Shown: positions 6,817 to 14,644 of the stretch, one piece after another
How positions within the stretch are numbered: position 1 is the stretch's first letter
Layout of the letters: each line of letters starts with the position of its first letter
DNA from: CAZUQP01 sp964622455
GTDB lineage: Bacteria > Pseudomonadota > Gammaproteobacteria > DSM-16500
Direction of reading: 5' to 3'
Assembly: GCA_964622455.1 (NCBI GenBank)
Contig: CAZUQP010000035.1
Coordinates: forward strand, 1 to 42,258
DNA: 42,258 nt
Made by a program: the position numbers and the translations under genes
The notes under the pieces: generated by a model
What the model was told of the DNA's origin: nothing
The model's input: only the letters and a program-made list of their open reading frames with translations
The model's database searches: none

Positions 6817-8007
6817 TTATAGCGAAAAAGCAACTTTATGACTATAACGCAAAAGAAGAGCCGCAGCAGAAATGCCCATTAAGCCACAGAACATTAATAA
6901 GGTTGAAGGTAAAAACCCCGCTTTAAGCGCAAAACCAAATAATGTGACACTGATAAAAGAAGTGAGTCTCCCCGCTGTTTGGGCCCACCCCGCATACTCA
7001 ATATATCCAGGACCGCGTAATTGAGAGGTTATGATCTTTTGCACCGCAGAAAGTGAAAAAGAATAAGTGCTGCCAATGAGTAAACAAACGATCAGGCGAG
7101 CAATACCGGGTTGGCTTACGCTCGCAATGAATACCAATATTCCACATAACCCCATGATTGGAGCAATGTGAACAGGCTCATTAACTGGAACGGAGTCCTC
7201 TCCTAAAACCAACACAACACATTGTGCTATCAAAAAAGCAGAATACAATGCGGTAATCTCATTCAAAAAAATATGACTATGCGGTTTAAGTTCAGATAAA
7301 AAAAGAAATGCAACGCCTGAAAACGCGAGATTTCCAGCAATTTGATAAATAAGACCCCATCGCATCATTGGGTTTTCAATAATCTTTCTCAAAGAAAATG
7401 GTTTTTGATGATTAATTGGGAAAGGAGTATTTGATGATAACAAAAATATTTTACGTAAAAAAAATAAACTCGATACACTCAAAATCATAGCAAAAATAAA
7501 AGCAACTAGGCGCATATGAGGCAGAAAAAGAAGAGTGAGCGCTAGCGCAGGAGCAATAGCCGTGCTCGCACGCACTAGTATATTTTGAGCTGCGGCGCTT
7601 TGGCTTAAATCTGAAGAAAAATATTCTTGCAGTATAAAAATAAATTCAGCGCTCATAAAGGAATCAAACAACAATACCAATTTAAATATTAAAAAAGGTA
7701 TGAAAACAATAATGGATAATTTATCAATCGGCATTTGATTAATTGCAACAAACCAAATACCAATCATAACTAATTTTAGCATCATGCTCCCCTTGCCTCG
7801 CATAGAGGGAGAAATGCGAATAATAATATGGGAGATAAAAATAGATAATGTTATTTTTAATAGTGAATCAAAAGACATGCATAAAGCCGCACTAATTGAA
7901 AAACCTGCTTGCAAACATGCAATAACAAATACATGCGTTAAAATAGTATCAAGCGTAAAGTGCCAATAAAGGGCAAAAGTAGCAAGTATTTTAGTGATAG
8001 TAGTCAT
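6817..8007 (-). CDS. MFS-type transporter, candidate RiPP exporter
   Basis: 396 residues with about 11-12 hydrophobic helices spread evenly and a polar loop in the middle (LLSSNTPFPINHQKPFSLRK, around residue 195-210) separating two six-helix halves, the major facilitator layout. A basic loop with SPSMRGKG follows the third helix. It begins 6 bases after the YcaO stop codon, so it is translated from the same message. In RiPP clusters an MFS protein in this place usually exports the finished peptide and gives some immunity. The substrate is inferred from context; similarity to characterised drug exporters was not tested. Confidence 0.75.
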   Translation of the reverse strand: MTTITKILATFALYWHFTLDTILTHVFVIACLQAGFSISAALCMSFDSLLKITLSIFISHIIIRISPSMRGKGSMMLKLVMIGIWFVAINQMPIDKLSIIVFIPFLIFKLVLLFDSFMSAEFIFILQEYFSSDLSQSAAAQNILVRASTAIAPALALTLLFLPHMRLVAFIFAMILSVSSLFFLRKIFLLSSNTPFPINHQKPFSLRKIIENPMMRWGLIYQIAGNLAFSGVAFLFLSELKPHSHIFLNEITALYSAFLIAQCVVLVLGEDSVPVNEPVHIAPIMGLCGILVFIASVSQPGIARLIVCLLIGSTYSFSLSAVQKIITSQLRGPGYIEYAGWAQTAGRLTSFISVTLFGFALKAGFLPSTLLMFCGLMGISAAALLLRYSHKVAFSL

Positions 8008-8013
8008 AAAAAC

Positions 8014-8955
8014 TCAGAAAAGCGGTAAAATAGGAACAGATGTATTTCTTTCATGATAACGCGGATCCAAAGCATTTTTAGAAAAAGTTCTCGCTGCAAA
8101 AATATTCGGTAATGCTTCAAAGACAATCGTTTGACAGTGAGGTACTGTATAAAAATTTTTAATCACTTTTTGCCGAATAAGGTAATCAAAATAAGTTTTT
8201 CGATTTTTAGAAACCCTTATTTCTCGCAACGATAATATCCGTTGCTGAGAATACCCTGCAGGATAAGCACCGCCTCTATTTTTTTTAGCATCTTCAAAAA
8301 TCATAATCACTTCACTGGCCGCATGGATATACGCCTCATCTTTATTAGATCTAATGGCAGCACCTAAAGCAAAGAAATGCGTTTTAGGATCTTCGAGAGT
8401 GGCTATGGCAAATTCCCCATCGGTTAAAGGGACATTGGCCGTATAAAAATTAAGTTTTATCGAAGTATCTATTAAATCCATCGTAAATTCTTCTTGTGCG
8501 ATAGGACCAGCATTCTGATACCAAAATTCACAACAAAAATGTCGTTCAAGCAATTCGCGTTTGGCGTGTGAAATGGCATGTTGAATAGTGCACCCAATCG
8601 CACATCCATTGCCATAGTATTGACCCTTTTGTCCTTTTGAACCTATCAGAAAATCTTCTACTCTACCTTGAGAATAGAGACGCGAATCACCATCAGAAAT
8701 CCACATGACAGATTTGGCCAAACTTTCTTGATTATGAGCATAGGGTAAAAATACAAGATGTTCAAGAAGCTCATATGTTGAAGTTTTTCCACTTTTCGAA
8801 CGATCAAAGGCTCCTGAAAATCCGAAAATTGGTTGTATATGATCCTTTACTTTAACGCCGATCACGCTGCGCGAAAGCCATAAACCTTGTATTATTGTGC
8901 TCAGCTCAGTTTTTGTTTTGACCGCTGTCATAAAATGATCATATGTTATTTTCAT
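8014..8955 (-). CDS. YcaO-domain peptide-modifying enzyme
   Basis: 313 residues, short for a YcaO protein because it lacks any E1-like or ocin-ThiF partner domain. The YcaO nucleotide-binding features are visible: YYGNGCAIGCTIQHAISHAK (113-132) leading to RELLERH (133-139, matching the S..A..E..ER region), a second motif in ALGAAIRSNKDEAYIHAASE (196-215), and a proline-containing C-terminus VPILPLF like the PxPxP tail of cyclodehydratases. The usual ExxQ of the last ATP motif reads EVIM (215-218), so ATP binding is slightly atypical. YcaO enzymes use ATP to activate backbone amides, giving azolines, amidines or thioamides. Its start overlaps the HExxH gene by 4 bases (ATGA). No separate leader-binding (RRE) protein is obvious. 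The product chemistry is unknown. Confidence 0.82.
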   Translation of the reverse strand: MKITYDHFMTAVKTKTELSTIIQGLWLSRSVIGVKVKDHIQPIFGFSGAFDRSKSGKTSTYELLEHLVFLPYAHNQESLAKSVMWISDGDSRLYSQGRVEDFLIGSKGQKGQYYGNGCAIGCTIQHAISHAKRELLERHFCCEFWYQNAGPIAQEEFTMDLIDTSIKLNFYTANVPLTDGEFAIATLEDPKTHFFALGAAIRSNKDEAYIHAASEVIMIFEDAKKNRGGAYPAGYSQQRILSLREIRVSKNRKTYFDYLIRQKVIKNFYTVPHCQTIVFEALPNIFAARTFSKNALDPRYHERNTSVPILPLF

Positions 8956-10022
8956 GCAATGGCTTGCTCAAGTTGATTTACTTTCGTTGTCCCAGCACCA
9001 AATCGATGCATCCGAGGTGCTTTAAAATTATATTGTTGCCATTCAGGCAACGTTTTAGCAGATTCAATTAATGTTTGAATACTAGCGATCAATTGACCCC
9101 CTGCCTCAGTTAATTTTGCGTGCTTTTTAATTTCTACCATGCCTCGTATAACTTCATCTAATGTTTCTGCTAATGGATGCAGAAATTCTTGGTTATTGGT
9201 TGCTAAATATATTTGTAAAAATGTTCTCACAATTCTTGCAGATACATACGTCGCATGTAAAACACCTACCATGGGTCTCAGATCTTTTCGTAAGGGTGAG
9301 GCAAATCGATCTTCAGAAGAATTCAAAATAATAGGATCCATAGCCATTAAACAATTAAGATGAATATGAGAAGCTTCATGAACAATATGCTCAAGAAAAT
9401 ACAGCACAGGATTCAAATTTTGACGCGGCAATCGAATTAACATTGCTCCTAAAATACGTACATCGGTAAGACCCATTGTTACTTTGCCATCAAATAATTT
9501 AATAATTTTAACTTGTTCATGGATTTCATCATACATATCTGAATCGTGTCTTGCGATGATACAAAGAGCAGCCGTCACAACATCTTTAAAAAAAGATAAA
9601 GTAGATTCTGAAATCGGTGTTATCTCAGCCTCTCGATCACAATCTTCTTTCGTTAAGCGGATCGCTTCTTCAGTGACAAATTTTTCCCATTCCAAATTTC
9701 CTACGGAAGTGATCGATAATTCTTTAAATTCTAAAGAAGCCGCATGATCAATGATATCTATTAGTTTTAATAACAATATATGAACATTGTCTTTTTCTTG
9801 CCGACGCATCGCTGCTTGAAGCGCATGATGATAATAATGAATTTCTGGCGTCAGACGCTCAATATCTTGTAATTTTAAAAGAGAATGAGCTAATTTTTCA
9901 TCAGAAATACTGAGTTTATTTTGGCATTCATTGATAAGATAGTGGATACTTTTTTTAACTTTTTCTGCTTGAACAAATCGTGCTTTTTTTGCATTCAATT
10001 GATTAGGATTAATAGTAAACAT
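8952..10022 (-). CDS. HExxH-motif putative peptide-modification protein
   Basis: 356 residues from the chosen ATG. It is mainly helical, with a metalloprotease-type motif in FLEHIVHEASHIHLN: H215, E216 and H219 form HExxH. About 36 residues on, RPMVGVLHATYVSAR supplies H256, a plausible third metal ligand. This is the pattern of the HEXXH-motif proteins found in RiPP clusters, some of which act as beta-hydroxylases and not proteases. It lies between the precursor and the YcaO gene and overlaps the latter by 4 bases. An upstream in-frame start at 10157 would overlap the precursor gene in another frame and add 45 residues of unlike composition (MKMYWKPHWLPCSIP...), so MFTINPNQLN at 10022 is preferred although its ribosome-binding site is weak. 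The reaction is unknown. Confidence 0.78.
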   Translation of the reverse strand: MFTINPNQLNAKKARFVQAEKVKKSIHYLINECQNKLSISDEKLAHSLLKLQDIERLTPEIHYYHHALQAAMRRQEKDNVHILLLKLIDIIDHAASLEFKELSITSVGNLEWEKFVTEEAIRLTKEDCDREAEITPISESTLSFFKDVVTAALCIIARHDSDMYDEIHEQVKIIKLFDGKVTMGLTDVRILGAMLIRLPRQNLNPVLYFLEHIVHEASHIHLNCLMAMDPIILNSSEDRFASPLRKDLRPMVGVLHATYVSARIVRTFLQIYLATNNQEFLHPLAETLDEVIRGMVEIKKHAKLTEAGGQLIASIQTLIESAKTLPEWQQYNFKAPRMHRFGAGTTKVNQLEQAIA

Positions 10023-10052
10023 GAAAGTAGTACTCGATAAAGTTTTTAAGAA

Positions 10053-10076
10053 AGCGAGACATATCAATGTCTCGCT
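10053..10076 (-). terminator. Strong hairpin between precursor and modification genes
   Basis: A perfect 10-base-pair stem (AGCGAGACAT / ATGTCTCGCT) with a 4-base loop lies between the stop of the small precursor gene (10099) and the start of the HExxH gene (10022). Read leftward it is followed by TTTCTT, a moderate U-tract. This fits a leaky terminator or a 3' stabilising stem that lets the precursor be made in excess of its enzymes, a common RiPP arrangement. Confidence 0.6.
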
Positions 10077-10098
10077 ATTTTTTAACACGCTAATTGAA

Positions 10099-10215
10099 TT
10101 AAACAGGTATAACGGAATGCTGCAAGGTAGCCAATGCGGTTTCCAATACATCTTCATTGTTTAATTCAAAAATAACAGCTTGTTGATTTGATACATTAAT
10201 AGATACGTTATTCAT
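10099..10215 (-). CDS. Candidate RiPP precursor peptide, 38 residues
   Basis: A short reading frame starting MNNVSINVSNQQAVIFELNN and ending EDVLETALATLQHSVIPV. An excellent ribosome-binding site (AGGAG, 7 bases before the ATG) and a good promoter about 150 bases upstream support translation. It is the first gene of the operon, ahead of the HExxH, YcaO and exporter genes, exactly where a precursor is expected. The leader would be the acidic, hydrophobic N-terminal 20-25 residues (VIFELNNEDVLE). The candidate core, ALATLQHSVIPV or similar, has Thr, Ser and His but no Cys, so thiazoles are excluded; (methyl)oxazoline, amidine, thioamide or hydroxylation remain possible. No double-glycine cleavage site is present. 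It resembles no precursor I know. Being a precursor is inferred from position and size. Confidence 0.65.
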   Translation of the reverse strand: MNNVSINVSNQQAVIFELNNEDVLETALATLQHSVIPV

Positions 10216-10331
10216 TTTTTATCTCCTGTAAAATAGTTAAAAAAAATTAAAATTGTAATAAAAATAGAAATTGAAATGAAAAATAAGAAAAAAACAATGG
10301 GAGTAAATAGAAAATATCTTTTGGTGAGAAA

Positions 10332-10352
10332 GTAACTAATTTAATGAGTTAC
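10332..10352. promoter_or_regulatory. Inverted repeat just after the RiPP promoter
   Basis: GTAACT (10332-10337) and AGTTAC (10347-10352) are reverse complements with 9 bases between. They fall at roughly +4 to +24 of the predicted transcript, a typical operator position, though an RNA hairpin in the long 5' leader is also possible. No regulator gene lies in the operon apart from the effector-binding protein, which has no DNA-binding domain. Confidence 0.4.
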
Positions 10353-10362
10353 CTTGAAATGG

Positions 10363-10391
10363 ATTTTAAGAAAAATAAAAATGAATTGCAA
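10363..10391 (-). promoter_or_regulatory. Predicted promoter of the RiPP operon
   Basis: Reading leftward, TTGCAA (10391-10386) and TAAAAT (10368-10363) are 17 bases apart (4/6 and 5/6 matches). This leaves a 5' leader of about 140 bases before the precursor start, with only very AT-rich sequence and one inverted repeat. The 211-base gap 10216-10426 holds no other reading frame. Confidence 0.5.
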
Positions 10392-10426
10392 TACTTTTTT
10401 ATATTTTATTTTTTAAAATGAAAAAA

Positions 10427-11506
10427 TTAAAAATTAAATTCTTTAATTTGATCGATAAGCGCATTCGTTTCAGAAATTAATTCATCAAAAACGTCCCCTG
10501 CAGATTTATCTCTACAAAGATGGCTCGCCTGCCCCGCCCACAAAGACATATACTCAGGATTATTTTGTTTTTTTGCCTCTTCACGAATATCATTCACCAA
10601 CGCGCCTTGTATAGGAAGATCGAGAATCGGAAAATGATTTTTTTCCATTTCGAGCAAAAAAGTATTTTTGAGAGAACGCGCCATTCTGCCCGTAAAAACA
10701 GTGGTTAAACGTGTACTTTCATCTGTACTGCTTAATAAACGTTCCCGATGCGCTGGATGAATGCCCGATTCAGGACAACCCAAAAAAGCGGTACCCATCT
10801 GAACGCCTTTTGCACCTAATGAAAAAGCTGCCACAATTCCTCGCCCATCCATAATGCCGCCAGATGCAATCACTGGAATTTTAATTGCATCGACTACTTG
10901 AGGAAGAAGCGCCATGGTGCCAATTAGAGCATCCGGTAAAGCCGTCATTTTTAAATCAGTGCCGCGATGCCCACCTGCTTCATACCCTTGCACAACCACC
11001 ATATCAACGCCATTTTTTTCTAATAATTGCGCTTCACGCACGGTAGTTGCTGTGCCGATCACTTTAATATCATGTGATTTTATTTGTTGAATCGTTTCTA
11101 AGGGCAATACACCAAATGTAAAACTAAAAATCGGCACTTTTTCTTCTAAAATAACTGCTAATTTTTCTTCAAATGAGTGAGGCGATTTTATTTCTATTTC
11201 TTCGATATTTTTTAATCCTAATTTTTCTCTAAAATAATTGAGCGCGCTCATTGCTTCTTTTATTTCATCTAGTGAATATGTTTTAGGATGCGTCTGCGCA
11301 AAAAGATTAATTGCAAAAGGTTTTTTGGTAAGCTTTCGAATGTCTTTTATTTTTTCACGTATTTGTTCTGGTGAAAAAGCACCTGCCCCCAAAGAACCTA
11401 ATCCGCCATGGTTAGAAACGGTTGCCGCCAAAGAAGGGCTGTCAGAAAGCGCCATCGGTGCCTGGATAATCGGGTATTTTGTTTTTAAAATGTTTGATAT
11501 CGTCAT
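10427..11506 (-). CDS. Nitronate monooxygenase / FabK-like flavoprotein
   Basis: 359 residues forming an FMN-binding TIM barrel of the 2-nitropropane dioxygenase family. Landmarks: YPIIQAPMA near the N-terminus, NHGGLGSLGAGA, PFAINLF, GTATTVREAQLLEKNGVD, VVVQGYEAGGHRG (with the active-site histidine of nitronate monooxygenases), IPVIASGGIMDGRGIVAA and GAKGVQMGTAFLGCPES for phosphate binding of FMN. It would oxidise toxic alkyl nitronates; a FabK-type enoyl-ACP reductase is the alternative, less likely because of the EAGGHRG motif and no fatty-acid neighbours. ATG at 11506 is preferred (AAGAGG 6 bases upstream) over a TTG two codons earlier. It is the last gene of the leftward clpB cluster, 10 bases after the GNAT-GrpB gene. 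Confidence 0.85.
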   Translation of the reverse strand: MTISNILKTKYPIIQAPMALSDSPSLAATVSNHGGLGSLGAGAFSPEQIREKIKDIRKLTKKPFAINLFAQTHPKTYSLDEIKEAMSALNYFREKLGLKNIEEIEIKSPHSFEEKLAVILEEKVPIFSFTFGVLPLETIQQIKSHDIKVIGTATTVREAQLLEKNGVDMVVVQGYEAGGHRGTDLKMTALPDALIGTMALLPQVVDAIKIPVIASGGIMDGRGIVAAFSLGAKGVQMGTAFLGCPESGIHPAHRERLLSSTDESTRLTTVFTGRMARSLKNTFLLEMEKNHFPILDLPIQGALVNDIREEAKKQNNPEYMSLWAGQASHLCRDKSAGDVFDELISETNALIDQIKEFNF

Positions 11507-11516
11507 GATCAACCTC

Positions 11517-12566
11517 TTATCTTTGGTTGCTGGCTAATTTCAAAATACGATGAATAAATTCTAATTTTGCATCCGTATATTTTTCTCGATCATATTGATG
11601 TTCTTTTGCTAATTTATTTTTTAATTCTTCATATTCTTTAGCGATTTTTTTATTCGAACGCAAATAATCTCTAAAAATAATTTTATTGCGCCAATGATCA
11701 GAACCATATTCAAAAATATGCACATGATGCGTTCTTTGTTGCCCAAAGGGCGGCATGCCTTTGACAAAAAACATTTTTGTAGGATCCGGATTTTCAAACC
11801 AATATTCATAACCCAATTTTTGTAATTCTTGAATAGCAATAGTCTTAATTTCTGCGAGCGAATTAACCGCGATTTGAATATCAATAATAGGCTTTGCAGA
11901 CATTCCTGAAATGGCTGTACTGCCTACATGTTGAATATCGATTATTTTAAACGGTAAAATGGTTTTTAATTTATTGATCTCATCGCTTGCCATCATCGGC
12001 CATTCAAGGTTATAAGAAACAATACCCACGTAATCTTTACTCAGTATTTCTGAATCATTTCTTATATAATCTTCTAATGTGATGACCCAATGTTCATGCC
12101 CACGCCATTCACCACCGATTTTTAAATACCGGGGTGAAAAACCCTCGTATCGAAATCCATTTTTTTTGACCAGCCAAATGGAGCTGCTATTCTCAGGTTG
12201 AATATTTGCTTCTAACCGATGTAAATTTAACTCCTTAAAAACTTTTTGTAAAACCAGTTTAAGCCCTGCGCTCATATACCCTTTGCCCGCATGCTCATTG
12301 ACTGCATAAAATCCTAAATAAGCATTTTGAAATAATCCCCGTACTATTTCACTGATATTAAACACACCGACTAAATGATTGGACTGATCAAATACTAAAA
12401 AACTTTTCTGGTTAGATTGATTAAAACGTTTTAAATATTCATCAAATTCTTCAGAAAGCAAAGGTGCTTTCACCCATGGGTAATGCAAAGATTCACTTTT
12501 TTTCATCGCTAGAAGAAATTTTTCTTTATCTTCAATCGTCGGTTCTCGAATAATAACTTCACTCAT
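11517..12566 (-). CDS. GNAT acetyltransferase - GrpB (UPF0157) fusion
   Basis: 349 residues in two parts. Residues 1-165 are a RimJ-type GNAT acetyltransferase: LVGVFNISEI, the acetyl-CoA loop region NEHAGKGYMSAGLK (90-103), NLHRLEANIQPENSSSIWLV and KNGFRYEGFSPRYLKIGGEW. Residues about 175-345 are a GrpB/UPF0157 nucleotidyltransferase-fold domain: QHVGSTAISGMSAKPIIDIQ (212-231), HHVHIF (280-285), FRDYLR (298-303) and YTDAK. The GNAT half would N-acetylate a protein or small molecule; GrpB proteins often accompany antibiotic-resistance or coenzyme A-related genes but their activity is not settled. The start overlaps the PhzF-like gene by 8 bases. Confidence 0.85.
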   Translation of the reverse strand: MSEVIIREPTIEDKEKFLLAMKKSESLHYPWVKAPLLSEEFDEYLKRFNQSNQKSFLVFDQSNHLVGVFNISEIVRGLFQNAYLGFYAVNEHAGKGYMSAGLKLVLQKVFKELNLHRLEANIQPENSSSIWLVKKNGFRYEGFSPRYLKIGGEWRGHEHWVITLEDYIRNDSEILSKDYVGIVSYNLEWPMMASDEINKLKTILPFKIIDIQHVGSTAISGMSAKPIIDIQIAVNSLAEIKTIAIQELQKLGYEYWFENPDPTKMFFVKGMPPFGQQRTHHVHIFEYGSDHWRNKIIFRDYLRSNKKIAKEYEELKNKLAKEHQYDREKYTDAKLEFIHRILKLASNQR

Positions 12567-13341
12567 GAATCATGCCCTGCATATACAATACCGCTTTTCC
12601 GCTGATGAATACACGATCTCCCTGGTATTCACAAACAATTTCACCCCCACGTTCTGATAACTGTTTTGCATATAACTCTTTTTTATTTAATTTTTTAGAC
12701 CAATAAGGCGTTAATAAACAATGTGAAGCGCCTGTGACTGGATCTTCTGGAATGATTTTGTGAGGATAAAATGTTCTTGAAACAAAATCATGATGATTTC
12801 CTCTTGCCGTTACGATGATGCCACGCTGCGATAATTTTTTGAGAATTTCTATATTAGGTTTTAATTGTTTAATTTCTTCTTCATCACGATAAACAAGAAA
12901 ACAACGTTCATTGTTATATTGATAAATCTCTTCAGGCACTGATCCTAATCCCTCTTCCAGCAAATGGGATGAAAAATTTTCAAGAGATTTGGCGGGAAAA
13001 TTTAAAGTAATTAAATTATTTTTATGAAATACTTCAATTATCTCAGCACGTGATTTTAAATTCACTTTGCTCCATGAAGGCTCAAGATAATTGAAAATAA
13101 CAAATGCTGCGGATAACGAACCATGCCCGCAAAGATCTAGTTCATATTCAGGCGTTATCCAACGAATCGTAAATTCATTATCTTTGCGTACAAGAAAAGC
13201 CGTGACCGGCAAATTATTTTCTTTTGCAATGTTTTTTAAATTTTCATCCGATAGCCATTCTGGTAATAAACACACGGCCGCTGGATTGCCAGAAAAAATT
13301 TTATCTGTAAAAGCATCAAGATGATAGATAGGAATTTTCAT
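12559..13341 (-). CDS. PhzF-family epimerase-like protein with altered catalytic position
   Basis: A 260-residue PhzF/YddE (diaminopimelate-epimerase fold) protein: IYHLDAFTDKIFSGNPAAVC at the start, ELDLCGHGSLSAAF in the first half and EDPVTGASHCLLTPYW in the second. In PhzF the general acid/base is the Glu of the LSETAF motif; here the same place reads LPVTAF, so Val46 replaces it. The reading is unambiguous (codon GTC). The protein may therefore be inactive as a PhzF-type isomerase or use another residue. It lies 7 bases after cbpM and overlaps the next gene by 8 bases. No other phenazine genes are present. Confidence 0.85.
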   Translation of the reverse strand: MKIPIYHLDAFTDKIFSGNPAAVCLLPEWLSDENLKNIAKENNLPVTAFLVRKDNEFTIRWITPEYELDLCGHGSLSAAFVIFNYLEPSWSKVNLKSRAEIIEVFHKNNLITLNFPAKSLENFSSHLLEEGLGSVPEEIYQYNNERCFLVYRDEEEIKQLKPNIEILKKLSQRGIIVTARGNHHDFVSRTFYPHKIIPEDPVTGASHCLLTPYWSKKLNKKELYAKQLSERGGEIVCEYQGDRVFISGKAVLYMQGMIHE

Positions 13342-13348
13342 AGGTTAT

Positions 13349-13681
13349 CTATCGATTTTCAGAAAGAAATCTTTTTAACATATCAAGTTCTCCGCGCAAT
13401 TCTTCAACTTCATGAATTAAATCCACCGCCAACGCAATGCCTGCATGATTAATTTCTAAGTCATGATATAAATGCATAGCCGTGCGAATAATTTTTAAGT
13501 GCCTATCATCGAAACGAAAAGTTTCTACTGACAATCCTTTAGGTTCAATCGTTCCATAAGAAATTAAATCCATTAAAAAATCAGGCGATGTTTGACACGC
13601 ATCGCACACTTCTAAGAAATTAAGTTCTGTCATTTCTTCTAGTGTGACATGCAAAATGGTTGTATGGCCTCGCCTTGGCAT
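13349..13681 (-). CDS. cbpM: CbpM-type chaperone modulator
   Basis: A 110-residue MerR-like helical protein: LEEMTELNFLEVCDACQTSP, LMDLISYGTIEPKG (wing-like), and a C-terminal coiled coil ALAVDLIHEVEELRGELDML. This is the CbpM family, whose members bind the J domain of CbpA and inhibit its stimulation of DnaK. It follows cbpA by 12 bases, the standard cbpA-cbpM arrangement, which settles the call. Confidence 0.9.
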   Translation of the reverse strand: MPRRGHTTILHVTLEEMTELNFLEVCDACQTSPDFLMDLISYGTIEPKGLSVETFRFDDRHLKIIRTAMHLYHDLEINHAGIALAVDLIHEVEELRGELDMLKRFLSENR

Positions 13682-13693
13682 AAAACTCTCCTA

Positions 13694-14635
13694 TCACAAT
13701 CCTTTGCGTGGATTATATGGCATTTCCTTCGCCATTTTTTCATATAATTCTCGTGCTGCCGCCGTTTCTGCGGGAGGTGTCACAATTTGCAATAAAGCAT
13801 ATTGATCGCCTGAAGCAGATTTTCCGGGTAACCCCCGTCCCTTTAAACGTAGTTTTTGTCCAGCCGCCGCATTGGCTGCAATTTTCATTTCAACGGGTCC
13901 CGCAAGAGTGGGTACCGTTATTTTTGCACCTAACGCTGCTTCCCAGGGTGTGATCGGCAAATTGAGATAAACATCTTGCCCTTGTAAAGAAAAAACAGGA
14001 TGCGGATTAATACGGATCTCAAGATATAAATCTCCTGCAGGTGCCTGACTAAAACTAGGCGCACCTTGATGAGCTAATCGTAATTGTTGGCCAGAGACAA
14101 CACCTTTAGGAATCGTAATTTTTAAAGTACGCGCTTGCTCGCGTACCCGTCCATGCGCATCCATTTCTGGCATTTGCAGCGTCACGGTTTTTGAACCGCC
14201 ATGAAATGCTTCTTCTAAACTAATGGGAATAATCGCATGCTCATCTCTGCCGCGCTGCTGAAATCCTCTGCCCTGATGTGCGCGTCTATGCCCTCCGCCA
14301 AAAATAGATGCAAAAAAATCACTAAAATCGCCAGCATCCCCTTCTTCAAAGTGGGCGCCGTCGCCAAATCCTGCAAAACCTTGCCAATTAGGCGGCGTTC
14401 TAAATTCTTGACCGCTCTTCCAATTACTGCCTAATTGATCATAGGCAGCGCGCTTTTTCGGATCTTTTAAAACCTCATAAGCCTCTTGGGTTTCTTTAAA
14501 ACGCTCTTCTGCATTCGGTTCTTTGCTAACATCCGGATGATATTTACGGGCTAATTTACGATAGGCACGCTTAACTTCATCTTCTTTTGCATCGCGTGCA
14601 ACACCTAAGATTTTATAATAATCTTTATATTCCAT
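13694..14635 (-). CDS. cbpA: DnaJ-class co-chaperone CbpA
   Basis: 313 residues. The J domain occupies 1-70 (DYYKILGV, KYHPDVS with HPD at 33-35). A Gly/Phe-rich stretch follows (about 85-125), then two beta-barrel client-binding domains from about 130 to the end (IPISLEEAFHGGSKTV, LRLAHQGAPS, GDLYLEIRINPHPVF, PITPWEAALGAKITVPTLAG, LRLKGRGLPG). There is no cysteine zinc-finger region, separating it from DnaJ. It works with DnaK in folding under stress and can bind curved DNA in E. coli. Genes on either side (Usp and cbpM) are 9 and 12 bases away. Confidence 0.95.
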   Translation of the reverse strand: MEYKDYYKILGVARDAKEDEVKRAYRKLARKYHPDVSKEPNAEERFKETQEAYEVLKDPKKRAAYDQLGSNWKSGQEFRTPPNWQGFAGFGDGAHFEEGDAGDFSDFFASIFGGGHRRAHQGRGFQQRGRDEHAIIPISLEEAFHGGSKTVTLQMPEMDAHGRVREQARTLKITIPKGVVSGQQLRLAHQGAPSFSQAPAGDLYLEIRINPHPVFSLQGQDVYLNLPITPWEAALGAKITVPTLAGPVEMKIAANAAAGQKLRLKGRGLPGKSASGDQYALLQIVTPPAETAAARELYEKMAKEMPYNPRKGL

Positions 14636-14644
14636 TACACCAAT

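Noticed and set aside
10023..10157. Upstream extension of the HExxH gene
   Set aside because: It overlaps the precursor gene and hairpin, has unlike composition and no ribosome-binding site.
14237..14434. Plus-strand frames opposite cbpA, clpB, aspS, tolA and others
   Set aside because: They are shadows of well-supported genes with no ribosome-binding sites or homologous features.
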